Shown here: positions 21,854-32,415 of the stretch, one piece after another
Position numbering within the stretch: position 1 is the first letter of the stretch
Layout of the letters: each line of letters opens with the position of its first letter
Assembly: GCA_019096155.1 (NCBI GenBank)
Contig: JAHCVI010000003.1
Coordinates: 4,402,001 to 4,466,000 of the forward strand
Source of the DNA: Staphylotrichum longicolle
Lineage: Eukaryota > Ascomycota > Sordariomycetes > Sordariales > Chaetomiaceae
DNA length: 64,000 nt
Direction: 5' to 3'
Notes under the pieces: model-generated
What the model saw: only the letters and a program-made list of their open reading frames with translations
Database searches by the model: none
What the model was told of the DNA's origin: nothing
Made by a program: the position numbers and the translations under genes

Positions 21854-22769
21854 GAGCAATCCCGGATTGAGTAGTCTGGCTGTCACAAGCATCACACCCA
21901 AGGCCTACTCGTCACTGTCCTCAGCACCGCTATGGGGCATCGAAGACTCAGGTCTGAAACTGTTTCAAATTAAGCCGATATGGGGCCTGCTCAGCTCCGG
22001 CTACTCCCACATGCCCAATGTGTCGACCGTGCAGAAGTCTGAGCTGTATCTCGTAGGCATGGGAGACTCTACCTACTCGCCTTACTTCGGAAACAAGGGG
22101 ATGTCTACCGCGGACAACATCCCCGCCGCGAACTTCCCGTTCATCGGGCTCAACACGGTCTACTACCACCTGGACTCGATCATTAACAGCGGTCTGCCGG
22201 ACTATTTGGGCCGGTCATCCCTCGGGTCCATGGCGAAGTGGCAGAGTCGGGTTACCAGCGCGAGCGACGCGGCCAGCATGCTTAATTCCATTTGGGCAGA
22301 CATCACGGCCGCGGCCGTCGTCGGCACCAAGGGCGCGCATGACGTCGACGGACTGAAGATCGGGGTACGCCCAGTCGTCCACCGCATCAAGTTTCATATG
22401 GCATTTGCCGTGCCGGCATTTTTGGTTTTGGCGGCCTCTTTGGCCGTGCTGGTGGCGGCGGCGGTCATGTCGGTGCTGCCTGGAGGGTCGAGTCTGCGCG
22501 CATTAAGGGTGAACCTTAAGCGCACGGCTGTGGGCAGGGCGTTAGCGCTGCTGACGGCAGACGGCCCGGAGGCTGCTGAGGGAGCGTTCATCCTTGGGGA
22601 GCGGGAATGGAGTTTAAGAAACGGTCCGAAGGAGGTGGAATTTGACCCCCCCACAACAGTACCCATTCAATCAATCACCTCGCAGGAGGCTCCTCAGAAA
22701 AGCGCGTCGCCTGAGCAGGGCCAGAGTCCAGTTGTGGTAGTGGCCGAAGAGGCCCCATTTGTAGCTTAG
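20227..22769 (+). CDS. Large fungal two-TM glycoprotein of unknown function
   Basis: Exons are 20227-20315 and 20369-22769 with a 53-bp intron (GTGAGA/TTCTAG), giving 829 residues. The layout is a short N-terminal part, a first membrane segment (TLAVLVAVAGIVTPLGLY), about 600 residues of lumenal/extracellular sequence rich in N-glycosylation sites (NGT, NNT, NGS, NHT, NLT, NRT, NST, NVT, NIS), a second membrane segment (FAVPAFLVLAASLAVLVAAA) and an acidic/Gln-rich cytosolic tail. The conserved start region contains VLRDKETAATWSVAGRSL. The family is widespread and expanded in filamentous fungi with no assigned role. I chose the ATG at 20227 because it is the only one in frame; the probable native first exon is at 20098-20155. 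Confidence 0.75.
21825..21854 (+). repeat. GGCAAC hexanucleotide microsatellite (coding Gly-Asn)
   Basis: Four exact GGCAAC units and a fifth variant unit (GGCAAG) encode a Gly-Asn run in the lumenal domain of the two-TM glycoprotein. It is likely to vary in copy number between strains. Confidence 0.85.
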
Positions 22770-23913
22770 AGGGAGAAATCCTGATGGAGGGCTCATAACC
22801 TGATGGAGGGAACAAGCGGGCAGAATCGGTGATGTATTCTGTGTGGTGTGATGTGTGGAGGAAAAGGCAGTGGGCCTACTGGAATCTCTGGATGTGGTGG
22901 GGGCCTTGCCCCACATCCAACAAATCCGGATGAGAACAATGCAAAGGATGGCTGTCAGCTGCTCCTCGATCCTTTACAACGGCTCGAGATCACGGATGGG
23001 GAGATGGTGCGTCGCAACGGATTGTGTTACTGCAACAGTCGGTGGGCACTACAATGCTGCTTCAGGACGGGAGAATAGGGTGCAGAAGCAGCCAATGCTT
23101 TGCAGTGTTGAGCACGACTGACTCATGCGACGACAAGAAACGCATTGACGAGACCAAGGGCGGTCTGTTGAATAACCGAAAAGAATGTGGACTTCTAGAT
23201 CGAGATCACATTCTCGGCCTTCTTCTGTTCATTAACGATAACGTTGACTAGCTTGTTATCTTTGTTACTATCTATACAGAATAGTTTCTCGTCTTTATAA
23301 CTACCTAGCTAGGTAGCAACTCTAGACTACCGTTAGGTGCCGGCTTTATGGCAGCTGTAGCTAGGCGTACAGTTTTAATTCAATCAGCTTCGGGAGAGAC
23401 GACAAAGGCTCAGCGGGGCTCTTGCTATCGCATTTGCGTATTGATGCCAGAAAATTTCTATTGACTGAGTTGAGACTGCACTGTTGGTCACTGCAAGTGT
23501 AGTCTTCCCTAATTCCAGGAATCGCTTGAGATGTTCCAAACATTGCTGCAGCCTCACCTTAAACAATTGGCAGTCAAAGGTATGGACTAACGTTTACCTC
23601 ATGCTACTGTCAGAAGAATCCTGTATTTTTCAACAGACAGAGGCGCGGCCAGGATATAATTTTGGGACAGATTGACGACTTAACGGATTGATGAACTAAA
23701 CGGATGAACGGATGAACAGATGATCAAATGAACGGACGAACGGATGAACGGATAGACGGTTCGGGAGATGATGAAATCACCAAGGCAGTGAATGTGGCAG
23801 ATAGATATCCATTCTGTTTGAAGATGTTCCGGGTTCAGGAAATCGATGCTATGATACATGAGGGTAAATAGGTACCTAGGCAAGGTACAGTGCCAGGAGC
23901 TTGCCTAGCTCCA
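22770..23913. other. Convergent intergenic region with a minisatellite
   Basis: About 1.1 kb between two convergent genes. Bases 23250-23350 are locally AT-rich, and an 8-bp tandem repeat lies at 23691-23760. No gene is supported. Confidence 0.5.
23691..23760. repeat. 8-bp tandem repeat (ACGGATGA-type)
   Basis: Roughly nine imperfect tandem copies of ACGGATGA and variants (ACAGATGA, ACGGACGA). They stand in non-coding DNA 150 bp downstream of the small two-exon gene. Confidence 0.75.
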
Positions 23914-24282
23914 CTAAAACACAGAAGTTTGCCTCAAAAGCTCCCTGATCTCCTCAGGCGTTATCGGGGCCGTCCGAGACACCAAGACCGGGCCAGCAAC
24001 TGTGTCTGGGGCAAATGGCCTCAAGGATGTCGTCTTGCAACCAAAGTTGACCTGAATCTGGAGGTTCCACTCGTTCTTGCTTGTCACCTAAACTCGCTGT
24101 TAGCAAAAGGCAGTTCCATGCCGGCCCAATGGACATCTCAAGTTGTCACTAACACCTTGCATGTCAAGTCGTAGGTCCACATCCTCGTAAAGCGTGGTTC
24201 GCCCGTCAGGGAAGCCCTCGAGCTTCGCGTCCGGAAGGCTGTCGATGAATTCGCGAAGAATCTTCTTCCTGTTGCGGCCCAT
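23914..24282 (-). CDS. Small hypothetical protein, 100 aa (2 exons)
   Basis: Exons are 24282-24154 and 24087-23914, joined in phase 0 across a 66-bp intron with donor GTTAGT, branch GCTAACA and acceptor GTTTAG. The product begins MGRNRKKILREFIDSLPDAK, continues with RTTLYEDVDLRLDMQG, VTSKNEWNLQIQVNFGC and TAPITPEEIRELLRQ, and ends SVF. The alternating polar/hydrophobic middle suggests a small beta-rich domain. There is no signal peptide or membrane segment. I do not recognise the family. Support comes from codon-like composition on both sides of a well-formed intron. Using the adjacent GTGTTA donor instead would put exon 2 in a less protein-like frame. Confidence 0.6.
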
Positions 24283-25179
24283 GTCGAGTATATTGCAAAA
24301 GTTCAGCGAGTAGAGCCGACGAAGAAAAGTTCACATGCAAATGAAACGTGCACTCTTGGGAGATTCGAAAGGAAGCGAGGCGGTGGTGTGGTGTAGATAT
24401 TGAGTGGGCGTTCAAAGAGGGGAAGGTCGTTTTTTATAGATGCCAGTGACAAGGCTTCGCAACGTCCTTTGTGTCCCAGAATATCACCAAGCGGCTCGCA
24501 AGATCAAGGCGGCAACTCTCAGGCGCGTCGAGGTGGCCGCATTCGTTGCACCGCACATTGTGCAGTCGGAGCCTGGCGCCCAATCAATTTATCATGAAGG
24601 CTCGCCATTCGTTGCCCCGGCACGGGAGGCAGCTTTTGAGGCAATGACCCTGCATGTTGGGCGGCTCCCGGGTCGCGGGCAGGCCGTTGACAGAGACCGT
24701 TGGGGCTGTGCTCTGTCCGACCCTGAGTTGAGAAGGTGTTCGTCGATTGGCCTGTGTGTGTGTATTTATGCATGCGCCGGCCGTCAGCGGCTGTGGCAAC
24801 CGAAGCAAGCCTCAGACTCCACATTGGCGCTTCTACGGGAGCGCTTCTGCCCCGCGGTCTCGTGTTTGGAAGCCGCAAAGTGCAAGCAAGGATTCCGAGC
24901 GCCTCTGCATGCGCAGAGTTATTGATCCGAAGCCGAGAGTCAGCCCTCCCGTCCCGTCCCATCATCTCATTGGACTGCTGCTGCATTGGCGCTTGGCCTG
25001 CACAGACCAGCAACTGCAGAGAGCAGTTGGGTGCCTGATTAAGCCTCACAGCACCACCACCACCACCAGCCATCTCCTTGTCCACACAAACGAAACCTGC
25101 CCGCAGACCTGGCTTCTCTTCGTGTTTTCTTCAGCACTTCCGCAGACTCGAGCACGGCTCCGGACCTCGACGTTGAACA
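24283..25179. other. Divergent intergenic region
   Basis: About 0.9 kb that should hold the promoters of the 100-aa gene and of the second APH-fold gene. No gene is supported. A CACCACCACC run lies at about 25050-25066, shortly before the APH start. Confidence 0.45.
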
Positions 25180-26490
25180 ATGCAGGACCAATCTCGCGAC
25201 GGTCTGGAGTGGGACGAAGGCGGGTTTGACTTGACCCCTCGTTGGGCACGCCAGCCTCAGCTGGACGCCATTGCTCAAGTATGCCGGAGGATTCTGGGGC
25301 TCGCACCTGAAGATCATTGCAGCGTCAACTTTCACGCAGAAGGAGCCTTCAACAAGCTTTATCTGATTGAAAGCCCTCGTGGCAAGTCGTTACTCCGTGT
25401 TTCGCTGCCTGTCGACCCAGCCCACAAAACGCGAGGAGAGTCGACAACGCTGCATTGGATCCGCCGCATGACCCACGTACCGGTCCCAAAAGTCATCGCC
25501 TTTGACGACTCCCGAGACAATGAAATTGGCTTTGAGTGGATTCTCATGGAGTTGATGCCCGGCATCTCGGCCTACAAAAGGTGGCGCAAGCTGTCCATGG
25601 CCGAAAAGACATGGGTTGTCGAGCAAATCGCAGAGTTCCAGAGCCAGCTTTTCCGCCACAGCCTCGAGAACGCCAAGTTCCAGTCCATTGGCACGCTCTG
25701 CTCTCGCGGCGAGGCAACCGAGCCTGACTTGGAAGATCCGGAACCTAGTCGCATCGTTTCTCGCATCTTCTTCTGGGGAGATCATTATCGATACGACATC
25801 CCCCGAGGCCCCTTCCGATCCAGCCACGACTGGCTGAGTGCCTACCTCAGCATTATCCGTCAGGAGCAACTTGAGGTGTTGGAAAACGATGAAGATGAAG
25901 AGACCCAAGAAGAGGCCCAGGAGTGCCTCCAAGTTGCCAACAAGTTGACGAAGCTACTGCCGAAAATTTTCCCACAACTTCAAACCCCGGCTGAGCGGAC
26001 TGTTCTTTGGCACGACGATCTCTCGCTGCAAAACGTCCTGATTGACGTTGACGACGCCAAGGTTACCGCCGTGATCGATTGGGAGTGTGTCTCATGCCAA
26101 CCACTATGGGTGGCGACCGAGATGCCCAAGTTTTTGCTTGGCCCCACGCGGGAAGAGGAACCAGTTCGGAGCGAATATGAGGACGAGAGTGACGAGGGTC
26201 GAGGGGACGCAGAGCTGGATAATGAGGGGAAGACGGGTTTGTATTGGATTCATATGATGGAGTATGACCAGACACAGCTGCGCAAGGTTTACACCACCAA
26301 GATGAAAGAACTGTGGCCACAATGGGAGACGGAGGCCATGTATGGCTCCCTGAAGGTTGATTTCATGGGTGCTGTCGCTCGATGTGCCTCCGGCTGGTAT
26401 CTCAAGAGGACCGAGCAGTGGATCGATGCCGTTGAGGGTGGTGAGTATCCGCGCCTGATGGATATCCTCAACCCGCACAGGAACAAATAG
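25180..26490 (+). CDS. APH-fold phosphotransferase-like protein, 436 aa
   Basis: A single exon with all core motifs of the aminoglycoside phosphotransferase/choline kinase-like superfamily. These are the N-lobe SLLRVSLP (ATP-side Lys replaced by Arg), the acidic helix ESTTLHWIRR, the hinge WILMELMPG, the catalytic loop LWHDDLSLQNVLID (H278, D279, N285) and the metal Asp in VTAVIDWECV (D300). The sequence after the second Asp is the usual fungal helical tail with an acidic insertion (EEEPVRSEYEDESDEGRGD). It is a long, complete member, unlike the shorter APH-fold protein at 7857-8744, and the two share only the family motifs. The substrate is unknown. Confidence 0.88.
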   Translation: MQDQSRDGLEWDEGGFDLTPRWARQPQLDAIAQVCRRILGLAPEDHCSVNFHAEGAFNKLYLIESPRGKSLLRVSLPVDPAHKTRGESTTLHWIRRMTHVPVPKVIAFDDSRDNEIGFEWILMELMPGISAYKRWRKLSMAEKTWVVEQIAEFQSQLFRHSLENAKFQSIGTLCSRGEATEPDLEDPEPSRIVSRIFFWGDHYRYDIPRGPFRSSHDWLSAYLSIIRQEQLEVLENDEDEETQEEAQECLQVANKLTKLLPKIFPQLQTPAERTVLWHDDLSLQNVLIDVDDAKVTAVIDWECVSCQPLWVATEMPKFLLGPTREEEPVRSEYEDESDEGRGDAELDNEGKTGLYWIHMMEYDQTQLRKVYTTKMKELWPQWETEAMYGSLKVDFMGAVARCASGWYLKRTEQWIDAVEGGEYPRLMDILNPHRNK

Positions 26491-27098
26491 GGCAGGAATC
26501 TCGTGCAATAAGGTACTCATTGCTCCTACAATCTACGCAATTGATTTGTCAATCATTCTTTGCACCGATTCTGACCTTAGATATAATGCAAAACCAGCTG
26601 TTTTGCTGAGCTGAGAACAACCCAGCTCGCATGCACTCTCGCCGCACAGCTACAGCACTGCTCCGCGCCAGCAGCGCAGCAGCGCGGCACTGTGGATGTG
26701 ACACCCCAGTCCTTACCCTCCATCGGATCAATGTTTCAGAAGATACACACAACAGAAGGGTCCTGCCAATGGCTGCGGCAGAAAGTGACACATACGCCTC
26801 TTATTTGCTGCGGACAAGCCAAGTGGAGGGGCTCCGGGGCTCTCAGCTCTGCATGCGCTTTTCCGGCGCCGACAGGTGGTGGCGCCGTGTCACAGCCTCT
26901 TTTGGCGTTGACATTGACGATCAGCAATGGGACGAAGCAGGTCGATTGGACGTGTTTCGGGCTTCGGGAGGACCCGAACTGGCGGCAACGAGCCGTTCTC
27001 GCTTATATCTGGATCCCAATCCCTCTGTTTTGGCCTCGTTACACTTGATCCCTTTTGACAGTTTAAGTGCGTTTCGTATCACAAAAGACACAATCACC
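26491..27098. other. Intergenic region
   Basis: Between two plus-strand genes. The frame of the downstream gene is open back to 26631, but that leader has no protein character and the context favours the ATG at 27099. Confidence 0.45.
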
Positions 27099-27617
27099 AT
27101 GCCCGCACTTTACCTTCCGAGCCCTCTCCAACCCCGAGAGACACCCTCCATAGTTCCTCCGCCATTCCCACCTTTTCGCCCCGACGATGACGACAGCCCT
27201 AACCCCTTCCGGCTCGACGCGGACGACGACCACGATGGCGATGACCTCTCTCCCGGCACTATCGCTGCCATCGTGGTATCCATCGTCGTTTTCTTGATCG
27301 TCCTAACCGGCCTGCTCGCCTTCCTGGCCCACCGCCGACGCAAAGCAAGACAGGACGAGATCGCCATGAAGGAGGAGAACGTCTCGGTGACGGCCGTCAC
27401 GGCGTCCGGGGCGCTTGACCCGCCGCCGCCGTACGACGAAGTGCAGCTCGCCCGCCAGGCTCCGGCGCGGGAACATCGGTGGGACAGCAGTCGGAGTGAC
27501 GCGACGGGCAGTGCGGAAGAGGAAGAGGACTCGGACGCCATGGGGTCGCATGCCACGATCACGGACGGGATTGAGCCGGGGAGGCATAGCGGGTCGGCGA
27601 CTTCGGGGGCGAGCTAG
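27099..27617 (+). CDS. Single-pass membrane protein with PPxY motif, 172 aa
   Basis: The N-terminal ~55 residues are Pro/Asp-rich (PPPFPPFRPDDDDSPNPF) with no signal peptide. One strong membrane segment follows (TIAAIVVSIVVFLIVLTGLLAFLA) and is stopped by HRRRKAR, which suggests a type III-like protein with the C-terminus in the cytosol. The cytosolic tail contains DPPPPYDEVQ, a PPxY (PY) motif of the kind bound by WW domains of Rsp5/Nedd4 ubiquitin ligases, and then an acidic Ser-rich tail (SAEEEEDSDAMGS). Short Pro-rich/TM/PY proteins of this layout are frequent in fungi and are candidates for Rsp5 adaptors; that role is inference. Confidence 0.75.
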   Translation: MPALYLPSPLQPRETPSIVPPPFPPFRPDDDDSPNPFRLDADDDHDGDDLSPGTIAAIVVSIVVFLIVLTGLLAFLAHRRRKARQDEIAMKEENVSVTAVTASGALDPPPPYDEVQLARQAPAREHRWDSSRSDATGSAEEEEDSDAMGSHATITDGIEPGRHSGSATSGAS

Positions 27618-27903
27618 GGGTGGTGGTTGCGGGTCGAGGGGTGGGTTTGACGGCTCGCAACGGATTGGAATGGATATGGGAGATCGCAACGGGCACGGAG
27701 ATGGGGGTGAGTCAGGGGCGGCGGGTACGGGTTGAATGTTACGTGTGATGAACCGCCAAAGATGAGTGTGGATATGAGAGGGGAGGCGAAAACGGCATGG
27801 CGAAAATGACGAGAGCGGCGAGAAGAGCACGGCATTAGCTGAATACTTTCTACTGCAGGCGGAGCTGCACTATCTATCATGGAACTCAACCAACACTACG
27901 TCC

Positions 27904-29177
27904 CTACACACTCTCCTCGCTCACCTCCTGCGGAATCTCAAAGCTGACCCTCTCCCCATACCTCCTCTCCCCCCACCTCCCCAACCCCTCCTCCAGCCCT
28001 TGCACAAACGCCGCATCAAACTCCCTCCCGTCCCCCTCCCCCCGACCCGCCCCGTCCGCCACGTCACCCACCGCTCCACGCCCACCCTCCCCTCCCAGTC
28101 CCTCAGCACCCCGACCGCGACGTCCACGACCCTCTCCCCGTCCTCCCGGCTCACCCGCTCCTCCGCATCCGCCACGTAAAACACCGTCGCGCCGCACCGC
28201 CCGCAGAACCCCCTCCTCACCCCCTCCGACGAGCGGTACACCCTCATCGCCGCCCCGCCCACCCCCTCCAGCTCCAGCCCCGGCTCTGCAGACAGGGCGG
28301 GCCGGATGGCCGACGCGGGCACGAACGTCCAGCCGACGGCGTGGGCGCCCGAGGTGAGGCGGCAGTCTCTGCACAGGCACAGGCACGCAACGCGCTTGAG
28401 GGTCGTCGGGCCCGTGGGCGCGCGCAGAGGGGTCGTCGTCGTCGTCGGCGCCGCCGCCGTCTGACGACGGGGCCGGGGGGCGCTGGCGCGGAGGTAGCGC
28501 GACAGGAGCGGGTGGGCGGCCTCGCGGTCCGCGGGCGGGGCGATGGTGAAGCGGACGGAGGCGCAGTGGCATTGGGCGGTGAGCAGGTTCTTGCTCCTGT
28601 CGTCGGGGTTGATGACGGGGACGGGGGGACGGTCAGAGGCGAGGGGGAACTGCGGGTCGCCGGGCTGCGGGTTCCAGGTGTGGAGGGCGCGGCCGCCGGC
28701 GAGGGAGGGCAGCCAGGTGGCGAGGTTGGGCTCGGTGGACGGGGTGGTGAAGCAGTGGGAGCGGATCTGGAAGGTGTCGTCGTCGGTGGCGGTGAAGATG
28801 GAGGTGGCGACGCGCCATTCGGGCTTGCCCGTGTCCGGGTCCGGGGTCAGGTCGCGGTCGCCGATGTGGCAGCCGCAGGTGGTGCAGAAGAAGCGCTCCG
28901 AGGCGGCCTGCGGGGAGTGGATGTAGCCGGTGAGGGAGGACTCTATCGAGGAGGGGGCCACGAAGTCGGGCTCGACGCCTTTGGGGAGCGGGGCGTGGAA
29001 ACTGCAGAGGGTGCCGTGGGTGTAGCGGCAGATGCTGCAGTGGCAGAGGTGGACAGGGAGGGGGAGAGCCGAGGTGGGCACGCCGACGGTGAAGTGCACG
29101 GATTTGCAGTGGCACTGCGCCGTGAGCGTCTTGTATGCCGAGGAGAGCTGGTGCGGGAGATGGAGGTCGGCAGCCAT
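27904..29177 (-). CDS. Tandem GFA/CENP-V-domain protein with apparent frameshift near its C-terminus
   Basis: The start is the ATG at 29177. Two copies of the GFA-type zinc-binding domain follow. Copy 1 has TAQCHCKSVHF, HLCHCSICRYTHG and FFCTTCGCHIGD. Copy 2 has TAQCHCASVRF, LCLCRDCRLTSG and GFCGRCGATVFY. Each therefore keeps the CxC, CxxC and CxxC ligands of the family (glutathione-dependent formaldehyde-activating enzyme-like). Single GFA domains are more usual. The frame of both domains ends at 27921 in an implausible Gly/Arg-rich tail. From about 28040 the protein-like continuation (EFDAAFVQGLEEGLGRW, FEIPQEVSEESV) lies in the next frame and stops at 27904. One base added in the six-C run at 28038-28043 (plus strand) would join them. 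Reaction: possibly thiol adduct handling; unproven. Confidence 0.78.
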
Positions 29178-29654
29178 TTTTTGGTCGTGTGGTGAAGGTG
29201 ATGGTGAAGGTTGGAGCTGTGTTGGAACTGTAAAAAGGTATAAGTCATGCGTCATCGGGACGGCCCGACAAACCCCGCACCATGCAGCACGCGTTCGACG
29301 GCCTGAAGTTGTGCCGTCACAGGTAAGCTGTGTCTGATGGAGAAAAACCTAAGGTAGTTGGCAGGTTGTGTGTCACAGCTCGCAAGTCAAAGTCGCGACA
29401 CCTGAGATCACATGTTGCGTGTTGCTCGTCACCGTGGTGGATCTGAACTCGCGGTTGTGCATCATCTGCAAAGCGGCAGCATGTCTTCATTTTGGCCCCC
29501 TGAACAGAGACACAAAGGTGCAGTAATCGCAGCAGACATAAGACCATCACATTCCCGACCCCAATCTGAGCATGCTGGAAGAGATTGAATCCCCCGATCC
29601 AAAATAATACATGATTACAATCAACTCGTACAGATACCCACAGGAGAGGTCCCC
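29178..29654. other. Intergenic region
   Basis: Between two minus-strand genes, holding the GFA promoter. No gene is supported. Confidence 0.45.
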
Positions 29655-30167
29655 TTATTTCTCCTTGTTCAGGGTCCTCGACCCCGTCCCGCTCCAGAAG
29701 CTCTTGTCGACCTTGTCATCCCCGGCCTTATCAGCAATGCCGTGCTTCTTCTCAAAGTCCCTGTTGTGCTCGTCCACCTCGGCCTGCTGCTCGGGGGTCA
29801 ACTTGGCGTGCTTGCCGGGCACGCTGCCGTTGCTGATCTTGGGCTGCGGCGGGGGGTGGACCGAGCTCTCCAGCGGCGCACCACCTCCGGTCCTGCCCCG
29901 GGCGTCGCCCTCGGCCAGCGGGTCTGGCATCACGCCGGCGGTGGGGCTGGAACCGGTCTCGACGGCTTCTTTGCTGCGGGACCCGCCGCTGGTGGCGCTG
30001 GGCCCTTCGGCAGACTTGGGGGCTGATGTGTTGCCGTTGCTGTAGGGGCGCAGTGCAGGCGAAGCGGTTGCTCTGAGCGCCGAGGTGGCAGCTGGCCGGG
30101 CCGGATGCCGGCATGCTGAGACGAGCCGCGACATGTTGGAAGCGGAGCGGAGGCCAAGTCGGTTCAT
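29655..30167 (-). CDS. Hypothetical protein with probable mitochondrial presequence, 170 aa
   Basis: Starts at the ATG at 30167. The first ~45 residues (MNRLGLRSASNMSRLVSACR and on to ATASPALRPYSNG) are rich in Arg, Ser and Ala with no acidic residues, and RPYSNG resembles a processing site. This is a typical fungal mitochondrial presequence. The middle is a Gly/Ser/Pro linker. The conserved-looking C-terminal part contains HAKLTPEQQAEVDEHNRDFE followed by KKHGIADKAGDDKVDKSFWSG. No catalytic motif is recognised. Small soluble matrix proteins with a disordered centre and a short helical C-terminus often act in assembly; that is speculation here. Confidence 0.65.
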   Translation of the reverse strand: MNRLGLRSASNMSRLVSACRHPARPAATSALRATASPALRPYSNGNTSAPKSAEGPSATSGGSRSKEAVETGSSPTAGVMPDPLAEGDARGRTGGGAPLESSVHPPPQPKISNGSVPGKHAKLTPEQQAEVDEHNRDFEKKHGIADKAGDDKVDKSFWSGTGSRTLNKEK

Positions 30168-31165
30168 GGTGACTCCAAGTGTTAACGATGAACTAATCAA
30201 AGCGGGTGTGATGTCGGTTTCGTTGGTGCAGGAAGGGGACGTTTTGGGAATTTGATGAGTGCGAGATTTAGCAGACTCTTTTGACAGTTGAATCTCGATT
30301 ATTGATGAATTGCGGTTTTGCAAGCAAGAGTTGCTGAAACGGTGTCGGGTTGGCAATGTGAATCTTGATTGTCTCGATGACATCATGCCCAACTGCTCTC
30401 ATCCATCCTTGGCTCTGTCTCGGGTTAGGGGTCCACACAAATGCTGCACTTGTGTTCGGTCGCTGTTCTGTTCCTGGGCATGACACAGTATGAATTAAAG
30501 ATTGAATGAACTTCATGAAAGCGTGTCGTGATCATCTTTAAACCTCGAACTGTCGTCAAGAATCACACGTGAATCGCCCCAATTCATCTTGACCTCAACC
30601 CCCACACAACATTTACTGACATGTGATGGCCTGCAGCCGAATGCATCATGGACGCGTCTTCTGGTCGCAATTGCTTCGCGACAATATCGCGTCTCACGTA
30701 AATGGAAGATAATCTGCGGCCCGAGACGCGGCAACCTCAATACCAACCCACGCGTCGGATCAATGGCAACATTTTGATCGTGTTGGAACCACCCTCTCGG
30801 ACACTGAATCGGGTTTCCGGGCAATTGGTTTACCGGACAAGGGGACGCTAACATCATGTCGCCAACCAAACAGGCTCCCTACTTCCCCGCAATAGGACAA
30901 GCTTCGCAGGTTAGGGGGCCGCCCGCCATCCATCGGCACCCACCCCCACTCTTCCGTATCCGCCCCCCAGCGCATTGCTCCCAATATACGCAAAAATGAT
31001 GCATAGTGATCCTACCCCACCATGTGCGTGGCGTCTTAGCGTCGCCAGGATGGCACCCAAGATGCTTAAAGAACAGCGCACGGCCAAGGCGCCGCGCTCC
31101 CAACTTCCAGATCTTCGCTTGCAACCACTCGCAGAAGCCGTTGGACACTCCGTGACACGACCGAC
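30168..31165. other. Divergent intergenic region
   Basis: About 1 kb that should hold the promoters of the mitochondrial-type protein and the esterase. No gene is supported. Confidence 0.45.
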
Positions 31166-32415
31166 ATGGCCGACGCCGTGTCAGCAACGGCCGCGATGGA
31201 GACGACCGGCGGCTTCGAGACCACCCGGGTCGTCGTGCCGCCCGTGCCGCTCTCCCAGCGCATCAAGTTCGCCATCGTGGCATTCATCTGGACAAAACTG
31301 CTTTTGAAGCCGATGCTGTACTTCAGTGAGGCCAAGAAGCTCTTCGTCTCCCCCGGCGAGAATGAGCCTGACCATGTAAAGACATATCCGGTCCGGAAGT
31401 CGTTGGCAATCCGGTCAGTCCCCTTCTCGCCCCCTCTCCTCTCCTGGGACGACCGGCAACTAACAAACCCCGCAGCATCTTCTTCCCACCCGGCTACTCC
31501 CCTTCGACCTCTCCACCAGGCACTAAACTCCCCACGCTCCTGACCATCCACGGCGGCGGCTTCACCGTCGGCCAGCCCCACGACAACGACGGCTGGAACC
31601 GCACCTTCTCCACGCGCCACGGCTTCCTCGTCATCGCGCTCGACTACCGCAAAGCCCCGGGCGCGCCGTTCCCGACGGCCATCTACGACGTCGAGGCGCT
31701 CATCGGCTGCGTGCTCTCCGACGCCACCCTCCCCGTCGACAGCGCCCGCGTTGCCCTCGCCGGCTGGTCCGCGGGCGGCAACCTGGCCCTCTCGGTGTCG
31801 CAGCTCCCCTCGCTGCAGGGCAGGATCCGCGCCGCCGTCCCGCTGTACCCGCTCGTCGACTACGGCCCCGCCGACGCCGTCAAGGCGCGCGGCCGGCGGT
31901 ACAAGCCCGCCCTGGGCGGCTTCCGCGCGCGCCCCACCGACTTCCTGCTCGCCATGACGGGCGTTTTCAGCTGGGCGTACGTGAAGCCGGGCCAGCGGTG
32001 CGACGACCCGCTGCTGAGCCCCTTCTACGCGGACCGGGGGCAGCTGCCGAGGAGCATCTTCGTGATTGCGTGCGAGCTGGATCTGCTCGCGCCTGAGGCG
32101 TGGCGCATGGCGTGCAAGCTCGCCGGCAAGAGGGTGCCGGGCCTGGACGAGGTGGTGGGGTGCGAGGAGACGGTGGGGAAGGGGGTGTTGATTACCGAGG
32201 GGGATGAGCGGTTCGCGTGGGAGAAGACGACGGAGGACGGGTCGCGGTACAGGTGGCTGTTGGTGCCTGACACGATTCATGGGTTTGACCAGGATAACAT
32301 CAACGCGCTGGCGAGGGATCCCGTGTTCCTGGAGGATGCGAGGATCAAGACGACAAAAGAGATAGACCTCATAGGGAGGTGGCTGTTGGACGGGCCGTTG
32401 AAAGTCGACTCTTGA
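31166..32415 (+). CDS. HSL-type alpha/beta-hydrolase (esterase/lipase), 2 exons
   Basis: Exons are 31166-31413 and 31476-32415 with a 62-bp intron (GTCAGT/CCGCAG, phase 2 plus 1). The product is 395 residues. The hormone-sensitive-lipase-like motifs are complete: HGGGF oxyanion loop (108-112), nucleophile elbow GWSAGG (S181), acid in CELDLLAPEAW (D285) and His in DTIHGFDQ (H351). The N-terminal ~45 residues include a weakly hydrophobic stretch (IKFAIVAFIWTKLLLKPM) that may associate with membranes. The family hydrolyses short/medium acyl esters or lactones. No biosynthetic partners are adjacent, so a general detoxifying or lipid-ester role is the default inference. Confidence 0.9.

Noticed and set aside
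31066..32280. 404-codon open frame antisense to the esterase
   Set aside because: Antisense shadow; it runs through the esterase intron and has no conserved block.
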